Shown: positions 8,320 to 17,418, counted from the stretch's first letter. The stretch is 64,000 bases of DNA from Mesorhizobium sp. M1D.F.Ca.ET.043.01.1.1 (GCF_003952385.1 NZ_CP034444.1:2294001-2358000); one strand, 5' to 3'. Notes: generated by a model not told the origin, from the sequence alone. Numbers and translations are program-made.

Positions 8320-8933
8320 CTCGCCGGACCGACGAGCGCCTGCATCAGATCATCGATGATGTCCTGGACATCCTCAAGCCCGACCGACATGCGCAGTAGG
8401 CCACCTGGCGCCATCGACTCGGGTCCTTCGACCGACGCTCTGTGCTCGATCAGGGAGTGCGTGCCGCCGAGGCTGGTGGCGCGCACTACCAGTTTCAGGC
8501 GAGCGGCCGCACACATCGCGGCCGGCTCGCCGCCCTTCACGATAAAGGACAACATGCCGCCGAATGCGCTCATCTGCCGGGCGGCAAGCGCATGGCCGGG
8601 ATCACCGGCAAGTCCCGGGTAAAGTACCTGCTCGACCTGGGGTGACTTCGACAGGGCTTCAGCAACCTGAAGCGCGGCGTCGCAGTGCGCGCGCATCCTC
8701 ACCGGCAGCGTCTGCAGCCCGCGCAGTGCCAGCCAGCAGTCGAACGGCGCGGCAACGCTGCCCTTGTGCTTCTGGATCATCTGCAGGGGCCGCTCAAGGG
8801 GAGATGAAGCGGGCACCACAACGATGCCGGCCATCATGTCCGAGTGGCCGCCGATGTATTTGGTCGCGGAATGGACGACCGCGTCGGCGCCCAGATCGAG
8901 CGGGCGCTGCAGTGCCGGAGTTGCTGACGGTAG
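8316..8933 (-). pseudogene. Cys/Met-metabolism PLP-dependent enzyme, 5' half deleted
   Basis: Only the C-terminal half of a cystathionine gamma-synthase/lyase-type enzyme remains. It begins near ATPALQRPLDLGAD and includes VVHSATKYIGGHSD with the PLP-binding Lys, then LPVRMRAHCDAALQVAEALS and SLGGTHSLIEHRAS. No start or N-terminal cofactor region exists upstream; the sequence changes character near 8933. It heads the decayed minus-strand operon and is divergent from an intact XRE-cupin regulator. Confidence 0.75.
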
Positions 8934-8959
8934 CCCGCACGACTGCTAAAGTCAATATA

Positions 8960-9601
8960 ATGACCGAGATGTCATTCATACCGGATCGCGAGCAGGAGCT
9001 GGGGCAGGCGATTGCCACCAAGCTGCGCAACCTGCGCCGCGATCAGGACCTGACGCTTGATGGGGTTGCCAAGCTGACCGGCCTTTCAAAGGGAACGGTG
9101 GTGGCGCTCGAAAAGGGGAAGGCCAACCCCAGCATAGGCATCCTTTGCAGGCTGGCGGCCGCGTTCTCCCTGTCCGTAGGCGACTTGATCAACGATGCGC
9201 CGAGAGGAGAAGCCGACAAGCGTATTGAGCGTACTGTCACGAAAACACTTTGGACGAGCCCCGCTGGCAGTAGCGCTCAGTTGCAGGCCTCTACGTCGGG
9301 TCGCACCATGTTTGAACTCTGGTCGTGGGTCTTGGCACCCGGCGACGAATTCCATGCCGACGCCCACAGCCCCGACACGCGGGAGCTGGTGACAGTGACC
9401 GCCGGCGCTCTCACCATCGTCGTGGGGAGAGAGTCGACCGTCTTGGCGGAAGGCGAAAGCGCCCACCTCATCACCGACCAGCCGCATTCCTACATCGGCA
9501 CGGCCGATGTCTGGACACGCTTCACGATGGCTGTCCTGGAGCGCGGCGGGCAGCGACTCGCTCGCAAGCGCGACTGGATTGTTGGATTGGGTGATGACTA
9601 G
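8960..9601 (+). CDS. XRE-cupin transcriptional regulator
   Basis: The 213-residue protein has an N-terminal XRE helix-turn-helix (residues about 15-75, KLRNLRRDQDLTLDGVAKLTGLSKGTVVALEKG) and a C-terminal cupin domain (about 115-195, VLAPGDEFHADAHSPDTRELVTV). This architecture is usual for regulators of amino-acid efflux or catabolic genes. It is divergent from the decayed PLP-enzyme/LysE operon, its likely former target. The ATG at 8960 begins the recognisable domain; no strong ribosome-binding site precedes it. It is intact while its neighbours are broken. Confidence 0.8.
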   Translation: MTEMSFIPDREQELGQAIATKLRNLRRDQDLTLDGVAKLTGLSKGTVVALEKGKANPSIGILCRLAAAFSLSVGDLINDAPRGEADKRIERTVTKTLWTSPAGSSAQLQASTSGRTMFELWSWVLAPGDEFHADAHSPDTRELVTVTAGALTIVVGRESTVLAEGESAHLITDQPHSYIGTADVWTRFTMAVLERGGQRLARKRDWIVGLGDD

Positions 9602-9744
9602 GCCTTCGCGAGGAGCCGTAGCTTGTGACCAACCCACGCTGTCGCGCGCCGCAGCGCACCCGCCTTCCCACTTTAATTAGCTTCGGCGCCAACGCGCACA
9701 CTGCACCAACCCTGCGAAAGATCCCTTGATTGTCCGCCTAAGGC

Positions 9745-12700
9745 TTATTGTCCTCGGCTTGAGCGTTCTCTGCTTCTCGTGGAAGACGCTAAATGCGCTC
9801 GTGCGTTATTGCCGGCCAGCAAAGGCTGCGGGTCGGCGGTGAGGGTCTCGAGGGGCGGCGGCCGTTGCCCTACACCCAATGGTGCCATCGGCGCCTGGAT
9901 AGTTTCCCCGGCGCCGACCCCGCGATCGTGGCCGTGGTGATGATTATCGTGCATACGCTGAGCTGTTGGGGACATGGTGATGGTAGTGCCGGAGGCACCG
10001 GAGACATGTGATATCTCGGCAGCGGGCAGAGCGGCTTCTCTTTCGCTGCACAGGGAAGCGTAGAGTTCCTTCACGCAAATGCGAGCGTCCTTCTTGTCTT
10101 TTTGAAAGGGCGGGACGATGTCGGCCTTTTGGTAGAACGGACTGCGCTCTTCGTACAGCTGGTCAACCTTCTGCTCGATCTCGGCGCCCTGCAGCAGCGG
10201 ACGGCTGGTGTCTTTCTTGAGGCGCCTGCGGAGCTCCTTCAGCTCGGTGTCGAGCCAGATCGACCTCCCCTTATTTAGGATCAGGGCTTGATTAGTGTCG
10301 TTGCCAAAGCAGCCGCCGCCGGTTGCGATGACGATAGGCCCTCTCTCCAGCTGCTTGGCCAGCTCTTTGGTCTCCAGGTCCCTGAAGTGCGCCTCGCCGC
10401 GGCCAGGGTCGGCGAACATCTCCATCAGATTGCCGTGCTCGGCGACTATACGCTTATCGATGTCGACAAACTCCACCCCCAACTCCTTGGCAAGCTGGGC
10501 GCCGATGCTCGACTTGCCGCTCGCCGGCATCCCGACGAGCACGACCGGCCGCGTACCGAGAGCCGCGAGGATCTCGCCCGCTTGCGGGGAGCGAGCGACC
10601 GCAATCTGTTGTCTTGCGATTGTGGGCGACCTGGAGGTCCCTGCAGCCCTCGACCTGCTTTCTCCTGACGAGCCCCAGTGTAATATCTCCCAGGCGCCAG
10701 GGGGAATAGGGACCAACTCGCATTCGCTCTGCGCGCGCTGCGCGAGCTCTGCCCGGTAACTGGCCGGCGTATGGAACTCGACCTCGAAGCGATAGTTCTG
10801 CGCAGTTCTGAATGCCGTGTGAACGCCGCGTAACCTCGGCGTGTCCATCCTGATGAACCAGTTGGTGGTCTCGACCTCGCTGCAGTCCCGCTCCTCGAAG
10901 GCTAGTGCCGCCTTCTTGAATGCGCGCGTAAAAGCCTCGTCCGGGATCTCGAAGACATGGCGCACGGCATTGGTGACCAGCTGGGCCTCTGGCGCCGCGC
11001 TCACGCTCTGGCCGGTCAACTCGTCGGCTGTCCAGACCTGCCCGCGCGACCGTTGGTCAAGATGCGGCACCTTCACCTCGATGCCGTCGTGCCGCAAAAG
11101 CTCGGCAACAGCATGCACAGTTTCGGTAATCGCGCTTTCTTGCGCTTCGGCGGGGGCGGCTTCGAGCCTGGCGCGCTCCGGGGCCTGTTCGCTGCTCAGC
11201 GTTATCCTGCTGGCAGGGTCGTCGGCCGAGATTGCTAGGGCGCTCGGCAGGATGCGCTTTTCGACGGCGAGTCTGATCGAGGCCTCCATGACCGAGGCCG
11301 CCAGCGTGGGGTTGTCCTTCAGATCCGCCAGGCTGCCATCGACGTCGAACCGGCCCTGGTGGAGCTTTGCCGCCTGCGCCTTGACATAGGGGGCCGGCTT
11401 GAAGCCCGGCCTGCGCTCCAAGAGCCGCTGCAATTCGGTAGTTTTTTGCATGAACACCCGCGCACCGGTATCGGACTTGTAGGCGTCCGTGCCGACCTTG
11501 ATGCCGACGCTCAACAGGTTGATGGCGCTTTTATGCAGATCGTCGGGGTTGTAGCCGTCGGGCCGCGGATCGATGCGCGGCTGGTAGTGGTTGAGCAGGA
11601 AGTCGACGCGCTTCCTGGCGTCAGCGGTTGCCGGAAAGGATTCGCTGAGTTTCGGGAAGAGCGCGGCCGCGTCGGCGCTGACGGCAGGCTTCGCGCCGGC
11701 TGAGGCCACGGATCGCGCTAACTGCTGCTTGACGTCCGACTCATGAGCCGGCTCGCTGAGCTGCCGGTTCCAGTCCTGGAGCTCGGCCACTAGCAAGGCG
11801 GCCAGTTCGCAGGCCACCGGATGCTTGGCGGCCTTGCTGTCTTCCCCAGCCCTGGTGATAAGATCATGGAGGGTATGGCCATCCGGCCGATCTTCCTGCA
11901 ACAGTGCGCGGATGTCGGCCTTGAGCCCAGGATGAATGCCCTCGTAGGTGCCGAAGATGGCACGCTCGGCAAACCAGCGTTGCGCCTCCTGCGGCTGCGC
12001 CAGCACGTTGCGCTGCAGGCAGCTGTAGGTCTCCAGCACCAGCCCGGTGGCCGACAGGATCTGCTTGGACCGGCTGAACTGGTAGTCGCCTTTCTCAATG
12101 GCCGGCGTGTGCGACTTCGGGGGCTTCATCGAGGCGATGCCGAGCGCCTGCAGCTGCGCGTCGAACTGGCGCACATGCTCGTAAAGGCGAGGCCGGTTGC
12201 CGATGATGACGACGGCGTCGCCGTCAAAATCGCCGTCGAGCATTTTTTGTTCGACGCTCGGAACCGCAACCAAAGAGCCGGGCGCGAACACCTCCGTCGC
12301 CTGCAGGATGCCGACGCACTCCAGCGCGGTGTCGGCCTTGACCCGGTTCTTTTCCTCCAGCCAGCGCGAATGGCACTTTACGTCCTCCGCAGACATCACC
12401 ACCCCGCGGTCAGCGAAGTCCGCCGGCCACATTTCGTCGGGCACAACGATCAAGATGCCTTTGGCAAAGAAGGTCGGATCGTCGGCGGCTAGCCCAGCCC
12501 CCGACCTGTGCGCGACGTTGAAGCTGTATTGGAAGGCCACGCACCGATCCAGGAACGCGGCGGTCCGATCGCCATCGCGCGCCGACCTGACCCGGTCGGG
12601 GGCGAACGGGCGCAGGTTGGGCTTGTCATAGGGGGAGCGTCCGACAAGCACGCCGGCGTCACGGGTCAAGGTCTTGCTCTTGCCCGTCGGCACATGCAGG

Positions 12701-14922
12701 CATTCGTCGCTCGACGGTACGGCGATAGCGCCCGAACCCTCGATGTGCCCGCCCGTGACGGTCCGGAACACCTCCTCGAGGGTGAGGCTTGGATGGGTTT
12801 CGAGCCAAGCCAGAGCCTTCTCGCGGGTCTCCTGTGCCACCTCGACGCTGCGCGGATAATGTTGCAGCGCCGAAGGCGGTAGCGCCGATTGGCTATTACC
12901 GGCATAGGCAGGCATCCGCTCGGGAGCGTCGTGGCGAGCCCGGGCAATGGCCGGCATGCGCTCGGCCAGTGAGGCCCTGATGAAGCCGCAGCCGTCATGC
13001 GGCCGCAAGGCGATCTCGCCGTCTCGCCCCTCGACCCGGAAGGGATGCCCTGCGCCTGCGGGGCGGTCGGGGAGAAGGGACAGCTTGAAGCACCCTTCCA
13101 GCGCATAATCATGCGGGCCAATGTCGGGGATGCCCGGCGGCGCGGCAAATCCGCGGCGCTGGGTATAGTAATAGGCTTCCTTGAACGGCGCCCAGGCCCG
13201 CGACAACTGCTCAAAGGCCGTACCCGGAGCCGTCTCGGCATAAGGGATCGCCAAAAGCTTGCCGCTTGGGGCCTCTTCGGGCGCAAAGGGCAGGTGAGAG
13301 GCAAGCTGGTTCAGGCTCTTTTGCGGCGGCTTCAGTTTGCTGCCGCCGAACAGGTCCATGCGGTAGGGCACGCCCTCCACGGGGAACGTGCGTGTCAGCA
13401 TGGCGCCGGTCGGAGTTCCCTTTAGTTGCACCGCCACCACCGGCACCGCGCCCGAGGTCAAGCGGTGGAAAATGGAATACCGCAATTCGGCTTCGCTGGC
13501 CAGCGGCCGGCCTTGCATGTCGACCACCGGCAGCCGCATCAGTCCGGCATCGCCTTGCGGCGGTCTCGGCTCGTGGTCCATGGTATGAAGGACCCGATGG
13601 ACATCGAAGCTGGCGGCCGCATGCTGGGCCTGGACCATCGATGCGTTCTGCGCCATGAAGGTGTCGAGCGCTTCGAGCGGCTCTTTCGCCTCGATCTCGG
13701 CGATCACGTTCCAGCTCATGTAGGAAAGGTCGGCGTAGATGAGGGCCCGGGAGCTGTCCAGGATCTGCCTGGTCTTGCCCTGCAGCTCTTCCTGCCTGGC
13801 CTGCAAGGCGAGTTCGTCGCCGTCGACATAGGGCCGCCGGTAGAGCGTCTCCAGCACCGCCCGGGTCTTGAGCACCTGATAGATCGAAAGCGCCGGGCAG
13901 CGGCTTGCATTGGGACCGCTGGTGCGCTCGGCCTGGCCTGCGTTGAGATGGGCATCGATCTTGTGTTCCACCACCGGCTGGATGGCGTTGAGCAGGTTCA
14001 GCGCCGGTCTGCGGTGCCAGCGCAACACCGGCTTCGGGCTGCGAGCTAGGGGCAGCAGGGAGGCGCAAAGATTGCCCATCGTCTCGAGGTTGTTGTCGAG
14101 CTCAAACCCGGGATTGGCACGTAACACCTCGAGCCTGTCCAGCCCCGGCTGTGCCAGTGCACCGAAATCGTCCGACAACTGCGCCTTGCCCAACGCCTTG
14201 AATATACTCGCTATGGCATGGACATCGGCCTGCTGCAGCCGATCCTCGGCATATTGGAGGTAGTGCGCCAGTTGATGCAGTCGGTCCTTCAGCAAGGCGG
14301 GTTCGGCGACCTCGCCGGCGGTCTCTCCCTCCTCGATGCCCCGCGACAGACCGTTGGCGATCCTGACAAGGGCAGGCGTGCTGAAAGCGCTGAAGCGACG
14401 GCCCTTGGAACCGAGCTCGCCGGCGATGGCAACGATCGCCTTGCGTGCTTTTTCTTGTTCCGGCCACTTGCCGAAACCGTTCACCAGATTGGCCAATTCT
14501 TGATCCGAGAATCCGTCGAGATTGCCGTCGCGGCCAACCACCACGCCGGCGATGGCAAGCGTCGCTTCACGCGTCTTCTGCTGGTCCGGCCATCTGCTGA
14601 AGCCGTTCACCAAATCAGCCAACTCTGAACACGAAAATCTGTCGAGATTCCCGTCGCGAGCAACCACCGCGCCGGCGATGGCAAGCGTCGCTTCGCGCGT
14701 CTTCTGCTGGTCCGGCCATCTGCTGAAGCCGTTCACAAAATCGGCCAACTCTGAATCCGAAAATCCGTCGAGATTGCCGTCGCGGGCAACCACCGCGCCG
14801 GCGATGGCAAGCGTTGCTTCGCGCGTCTTCCGCTGGTCCGACATTGCGTCGGAGATGCGGTGCGGGCCTCCTTCGTTATCAGATCGCCCTGCTGGTCCGG
14901 CCAACTCTCCGGTGATGCCCAT
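9745..14922 (-). CDS. Giant SKWP-repeat type III effector-like protein with RNA-polymerase-like motif and shikimate kinase domain
   Basis: This 1725-residue protein begins with about four 42-residue helical repeats ending NGFSRWPD/NGFGKWPE, like the SKWP repeats of Ralstonia RipS and Xanthomonas XopAD. A long middle region follows. It contains GVLVGRSPYDKPNLRP, then MLDGDFDGDAVVIIGN (D898, D900, D902), a DxDGD motif like that of double-psi barrel RNA polymerases. The C-terminus (about 1455-1640) is a complete shikimate kinase: Walker A GMPASGKSS, DIDK, FRDLE, ATGGG, RPLL and ERSPFY. M. loti effector Mlr6361 is reported with 15 repeats plus a shikimate-kinase-like domain, so this is probably a repeat-poor relative. 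The ATG at 14922 was chosen because GGAGAGGG precedes it; an in-frame start at 14943 is possible. No frameshift is seen, and no clear tts box upstream. Confidence 0.8.
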   Translation of the reverse strand: MGITGELAGPAGRSDNEGGPHRISDAMSDQRKTREATLAIAGAVVARDGNLDGFSDSELADFVNGFSRWPDQQKTREATLAIAGAVVARDGNLDRFSCSELADLVNGFSRWPDQQKTREATLAIAGVVVGRDGNLDGFSDQELANLVNGFGKWPEQEKARKAIVAIAGELGSKGRRFSAFSTPALVRIANGLSRGIEEGETAGEVAEPALLKDRLHQLAHYLQYAEDRLQQADVHAIASIFKALGKAQLSDDFGALAQPGLDRLEVLRANPGFELDNNLETMGNLCASLLPLARSPKPVLRWHRRPALNLLNAIQPVVEHKIDAHLNAGQAERTSGPNASRCPALSIYQVLKTRAVLETLYRRPYVDGDELALQARQEELQGKTRQILDSSRALIYADLSYMSWNVIAEIEAKEPLEALDTFMAQNASMVQAQHAAASFDVHRVLHTMDHEPRPPQGDAGLMRLPVVDMQGRPLASEAELRYSIFHRLTSGAVPVVAVQLKGTPTGAMLTRTFPVEGVPYRMDLFGGSKLKPPQKSLNQLASHLPFAPEEAPSGKLLAIPYAETAPGTAFEQLSRAWAPFKEAYYYTQRRGFAAPPGIPDIGPHDYALEGCFKLSLLPDRPAGAGHPFRVEGRDGEIALRPHDGCGFIRASLAERMPAIARARHDAPERMPAYAGNSQSALPPSALQHYPRSVEVAQETREKALAWLETHPSLTLEEVFRTVTGGHIEGSGAIAVPSSDECLHVPTGKSKTLTRDAGVLVGRSPYDKPNLRPFAPDRVRSARDGDRTAAFLDRCVAFQYSFNVAHRSGAGLAADDPTFFAKGILIVVPDEMWPADFADRGVVMSAEDVKCHSRWLEEKNRVKADTALECVGILQATEVFAPGSLVAVPSVEQKMLDGDFDGDAVVIIGNRPRLYEHVRQFDAQLQALGIASMKPPKSHTPAIEKGDYQFSRSKQILSATGLVLETYSCLQRNVLAQPQEAQRWFAERAIFGTYEGIHPGLKADIRALLQEDRPDGHTLHDLITRAGEDSKAAKHPVACELAALLVAELQDWNRQLSEPAHESDVKQQLARSVASAGAKPAVSADAAALFPKLSESFPATADARKRVDFLLNHYQPRIDPRPDGYNPDDLHKSAINLLSVGIKVGTDAYKSDTGARVFMQKTTELQRLLERRPGFKPAPYVKAQAAKLHQGRFDVDGSLADLKDNPTLAASVMEASIRLAVEKRILPSALAISADDPASRITLSSEQAPERARLEAAPAEAQESAITETVHAVAELLRHDGIEVKVPHLDQRSRGQVWTADELTGQSVSAAPEAQLVTNAVRHVFEIPDEAFTRAFKKAALAFEERDCSEVETTNWFIRMDTPRLRGVHTAFRTAQNYRFEVEFHTPASYRAELAQRAQSECELVPIPPGAWEILHWGSSGESRSRAAGTSRSPTIARQQIAVARSPQAGEILAALGTRPVVLVGMPASGKSSIGAQLAKELGVEFVDIDKRIVAEHGNLMEMFADPGRGEAHFRDLETKELAKQLERGPIVIATGGGCFGNDTNQALILNKGRSIWLDTELKELRRRLKKDTSRPLLQGAEIEQKVDQLYEERSPFYQKADIVPPFQKDKKDARICVKELYASLCSEREAALPAAEISHVSGASGTTITMSPTAQRMHDNHHHGHDRGVGAGETIQAPMAPLGVGQRPPPLETLTADPQPLLAGNNARAHLASSTRSRERSSRGQ
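14450..14840 (-). repeat. 126-bp tandem repeats (SKWP-like units) in the effector gene
   Basis: Three units with a period of 126 bases are almost identical in DNA (for example, the same string recurs at 14575 and 14701). A fourth, more diverged unit follows. Each encodes 42 residues: QKTREATLAIAG, then DGNLDGFS, then ELAD.VNGFSRWPD. High DNA identity suggests recent copy-number change by slippage or unequal recombination. Confidence 0.85.
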
Positions 14923-15020
14923 ATTCCCTCTCCGATCCAGCAAAACGCATCGCCTAAGCCTGTCAACAACAGGGCATCATTGGTTTGAGTGCGGTCACGC
15001 GAGCCTGCAGCGGCGTGCTT

Positions 15021-15158
15021 GAAAAGCCGCAGCATTCACGCAACGGCAACTGCCTCGACAACGCCGCAATGAAAAGCTTCTTCGCCTTCGATCGCTCCGA
15101 CATCAGGCTGAAGCTCAACGGGCTGAATCCTGTACAAAACGCCCATAAATCGCTATGA
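15021..15158 (+). mobile_element. IS3-family transposase remnant (OrfB, C-terminal pieces)
   Basis: A 45-codon frame reads SRNGNCLDNAAMKSFFA, the conserved segment around the last catalytic region of IS3-family integrase-type transposases (usual form MSRKGNCWDNAPMESFF). It then jumps to DIRLKLNGLNPVQ, which matches the C-terminal KLKGLSPVQ end. The intervening 30 or so residues, with the final helix, are deleted. It lies about 100 bases upstream of the effector start. Confidence 0.75.
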
Positions 15159-15221
15159 ACTCGCCCGACTTACGTGGCGAATCTGCGGTTTTTCGTTGCG
15201 GTACAGATCGAGCGATATCGG

Positions 15222-15542
15222 TCAGGCAGCGTTCGAAATCCAGTTCAAAAGAGCTGCCTTCGGTTTGGCGCCGACCGAGAAATCGGCCACCTCGCCGCCC
15301 TTGAAGATCGCCAGCGTCGGAATGGAGCGCACGCCCAATTGAGTGGCGAGTTCCGGGTTTTCATCGATGTTGAGCTTGGCGACCTTGATCTTGCCTTCCA
15401 TCTCGACGGAGATTTCGTCGAGGCTCGGAGCAATCATCTTGCAGGGATCGCACCATTCGGCCCAGAAATCGACGACGACGGGTGCTGCGGATTCCAGAAC
15501 TTCCGACTCGAAGTTATTGATATCGACTTTCACGGTAACCAT
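15222..15542 (-). CDS. Thioredoxin with WCDPC active site
   Basis: The 106-residue protein is a full-length thioredoxin: VVVDFWAEW at the active-site strand, IDENPELA, and the cis-Pro loop RSIPTLAIF. The active site reads C31-D-P-C34 instead of the usual C-G-P-C; a single G-to-A change (GGT to GAT) explains it. The ATG at 15542 has AAGGA 7 bases upstream. The protein otherwise looks very like the housekeeping rhizobial thioredoxin, so it is probably a duplicated copy carried on the island. Residue 2 of the CXXC loop sets redox potential, so the Asp should alter its reducing strength. IS3 remnants lie on both sides. Confidence 0.85.
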   Translation of the reverse strand: MVTVKVDINNFESEVLESAAPVVVDFWAEWCDPCKMIAPSLDEISVEMEGKIKVAKLNIDENPELATQLGVRSIPTLAIFKGGEVADFSVGAKPKAALLNWISNAA

Positions 15543-15919
15543 GGCTGTTCCTTTGACCGAAGATGTTGAACCACATGTGACGGTGCGGTGATATTTCCCG
15601 CTATCACCGACAGCACTGGGAGCCGGCGAGAAAGTATCTGCTTCATTAGCGGCACAATACCCGCCGTTGCTTGTGCCATCGATCTCTTCTCCCTTCTGCC
15701 CCACTACAATGGCGTAGCAGATGCGGCGACTTGCTGAGTAATCGGGTTTGGCTCCGGCAGTCGCCCGGTCTGGCCATGGAGGATTCGCCTTAGTATGTGG
15801 TCTGAAAAGTATTCCGCTTTGTTCAATATCGAACGCCGATTGGAGCGTGTCCTTTAATGAAGATCCAAAATTCTGAAGCGTCAACTCGAAACGGGTTACA
15901 CTCGTAATGTGGTAGATCG
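15543..15919. other. Gene-free stretch between thioredoxin and IS3 remnant
   Basis: These 377 bases are open on the minus strand in frame with thioredoxin but show no family resemblance or ribosome-binding site, so I treat them as non-coding. They must contain the thioredoxin promoter. I looked for sigma-54, NifA and tts sites and found none convincing. Confidence 0.5.
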
Positions 15920-16110
15920 GACATGCTGGATCTGGCTCCTGATCATGGGATCTCCGAAGCCACGATCTACAATTGGAAGGCCAAATTCGGCGGCGTGGAA
16001 ATTTCCGAGGCGAAGCGGCTGGGGCCCTGGAAGAGAGGCCGAAGAAGCTTCTGGCCCAGCAAGTGCTCGACGCGGCCGCGCTTCGCGAACTGGTTTCAAG
16101 AATGTATGAC
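15920..16110 (+). mobile_element. IS3-family OrfA remnant, frameshifted
   Basis: The frame reads [27 protein letters not shown], the helix-turn-helix of IS3-type (IS407/IS511-like) OrfA. It shifts near 16024 into [22 protein letters not shown], the leucine-zipper part of the same protein. Only the middle of OrfA remains, and no terminal inverted repeat is recognisable. Confidence 0.75.
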
Positions 16111-16239
16111 CCGCCCCGCCCGTGCAAGGGTCGTCTTGATCAGGACGGTGCAGTCTACACAAATGTATCCAGCCTCTTGCAAGTGGGCCGCTGTTGCGGC
16201 CAGGCCATGATGAGATCCGCGCGTGCCGTTCCTAGATAA

Positions 16240-16680
16240 ATGGTCCGGGCTTAGTGGCTACCGATGCAAACGCCGTTGGCCCTACCCTGGACTGGTACAC
16301 CTTGCCGCCAGACGATGCTGCTCGAGCCGCCGGCCGGCCGGTCGCGCGCATTTGTGGCCAACGTCTATCCTAAGGTCGATCCGGTCGGGTTTGCGACCGG
16401 GTTCATGGTTTCACCTAACGTTCTTCTGACCAAACTGGCACGTATTTCAGGATCCCGGCTGGGTAAGAGGAACCGGCGCCAACATTCTTCAAAGTCGCGC
16501 TTGGTTATAAAGCCGGGCATCGGCAGCCACCATGCCGCCGGATGTCCAAGCAGGCACAGGAATCAGAAGAAGTATGGATTTGAGCCCGAATCAAGTGATT
16601 TGGATTACGACCAGGACGATTTCTGGCTCTGCTTGGATGAGGATTTCCTCGGCGTGTTTCGGCGAAAATACGGGTGACGA
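16240..16680 (+). pseudogene. Remnant of a trypsin-like serine protease gene
   Basis: One frame reads DWYTLPPDDAARAAGRPVARI, and after a shift near 16345 another reads DPVGFATGFMVSPNVLLT. The latter is the N-terminal beta-barrel start of bacterial trypsin-like peptidases just before the catalytic-His strand (usual form GTGFMVSP.LLLTN.HV). The His strand itself is lost. Later frames up to 16680 are not recognisable. The gene is decayed and cannot produce an active protease. Confidence 0.5.
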
Positions 16681-16859
16681 GTTGAGCAGGCGGCTTGGCA
16701 CCCCATTGATCCTCAGCAGGACGGACACTGCGGCTCATCAGACCGGGGCAGTTACGCGGTCGGTGAACTCGGAACCGAAGGTCTGTCGGTCTGCATATAG
16801 ACGCGCCCGCTTACAACCTGACTCTCGAAACATACATGCAGCGGATGGTGGGGCACTTC

Positions 16860-17357
16860 TCAGCAGAAACCAAGAGCATCCTGGCCGGAGAGAGGCTTTT
16901 CGTAGAAGATCACGGCATATCCGTGCAACCTCCCTTTCCCGCGGCGAATATAGCCGGCCGTCTCATAAAGCCTTTGAGCCCCTACTTGGATCGTTGTCGT
17001 CTCGAGCACTATGCATTTGAATCCGAGAGCAACGGCTCGCGATTCCAACTCGCTAACAATCCTTCTTCCAAGCCCACGTCGTTGAAAGGCGGGATCGACC
17101 CGTATACGCTTGAGTTCTGCGATTTCATCGTCGACAGGTTGCAATCCGCCCATAGCAGCGAGCTGGGGACCAATATGCGCAACTACGAAGTCTCCGCCAG
17201 ATTCGATATATGCTTCTCCGATGTTGCGTAAATCATCCTCCCACATCCCTTCCGGACCATACACACCAACAGCCTCAGATGCACTCCTATGCAGGTGCCA
17301 TACATTATCGACATCCTCACGTTCAAACCTACGAAAGATCACGTCGTCTTGAAACAT
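16860..17357 (-). CDS. GNAT-family N-acetyltransferase
   Basis: The 165-residue protein is a complete GNAT domain. Motif A is visible as LKRIRVDPAFQRRGLGRRIVSELE (acetyl-CoA pyrophosphate loop Q-R-R-G-L-G), followed by CIVLETTTIQVGAQRLYETAGY with the C-terminal Tyr. The substrate cannot be told. The ATG at 17357 starts the domain. The gene is intact, in contrast to the decayed stretch to its right in transcription order. Confidence 0.8.
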   Translation of the reverse strand: MFQDDVIFRRFEREDVDNVWHLHRSASEAVGVYGPEGMWEDDLRNIGEAYIESGGDFVVAHIGPQLAAMGGLQPVDDEIAELKRIRVDPAFQRRGLGRRIVSELESRAVALGFKCIVLETTTIQVGAQRLYETAGYIRRGKGRLHGYAVIFYEKPLSGQDALGFC

Positions 17358-17418
17358 CGACCATCACCTATTGGACGCCTGCGAGGCTGGCATCGCGCTC
17401 ACAAGACGTTTGTGCCTG

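Noticed and set aside
15640..15720. TGGCAC followed by GC-rich sequence, considered as a sigma-54 promoter
   Set aside because: The second element (TTGC at the right spacing) is absent.
15543..16127. Long in-frame extension upstream of thioredoxin
   Set aside because: Thioredoxin is complete from 15542 with a ribosome-binding site; the extension runs over an IS3 remnant.
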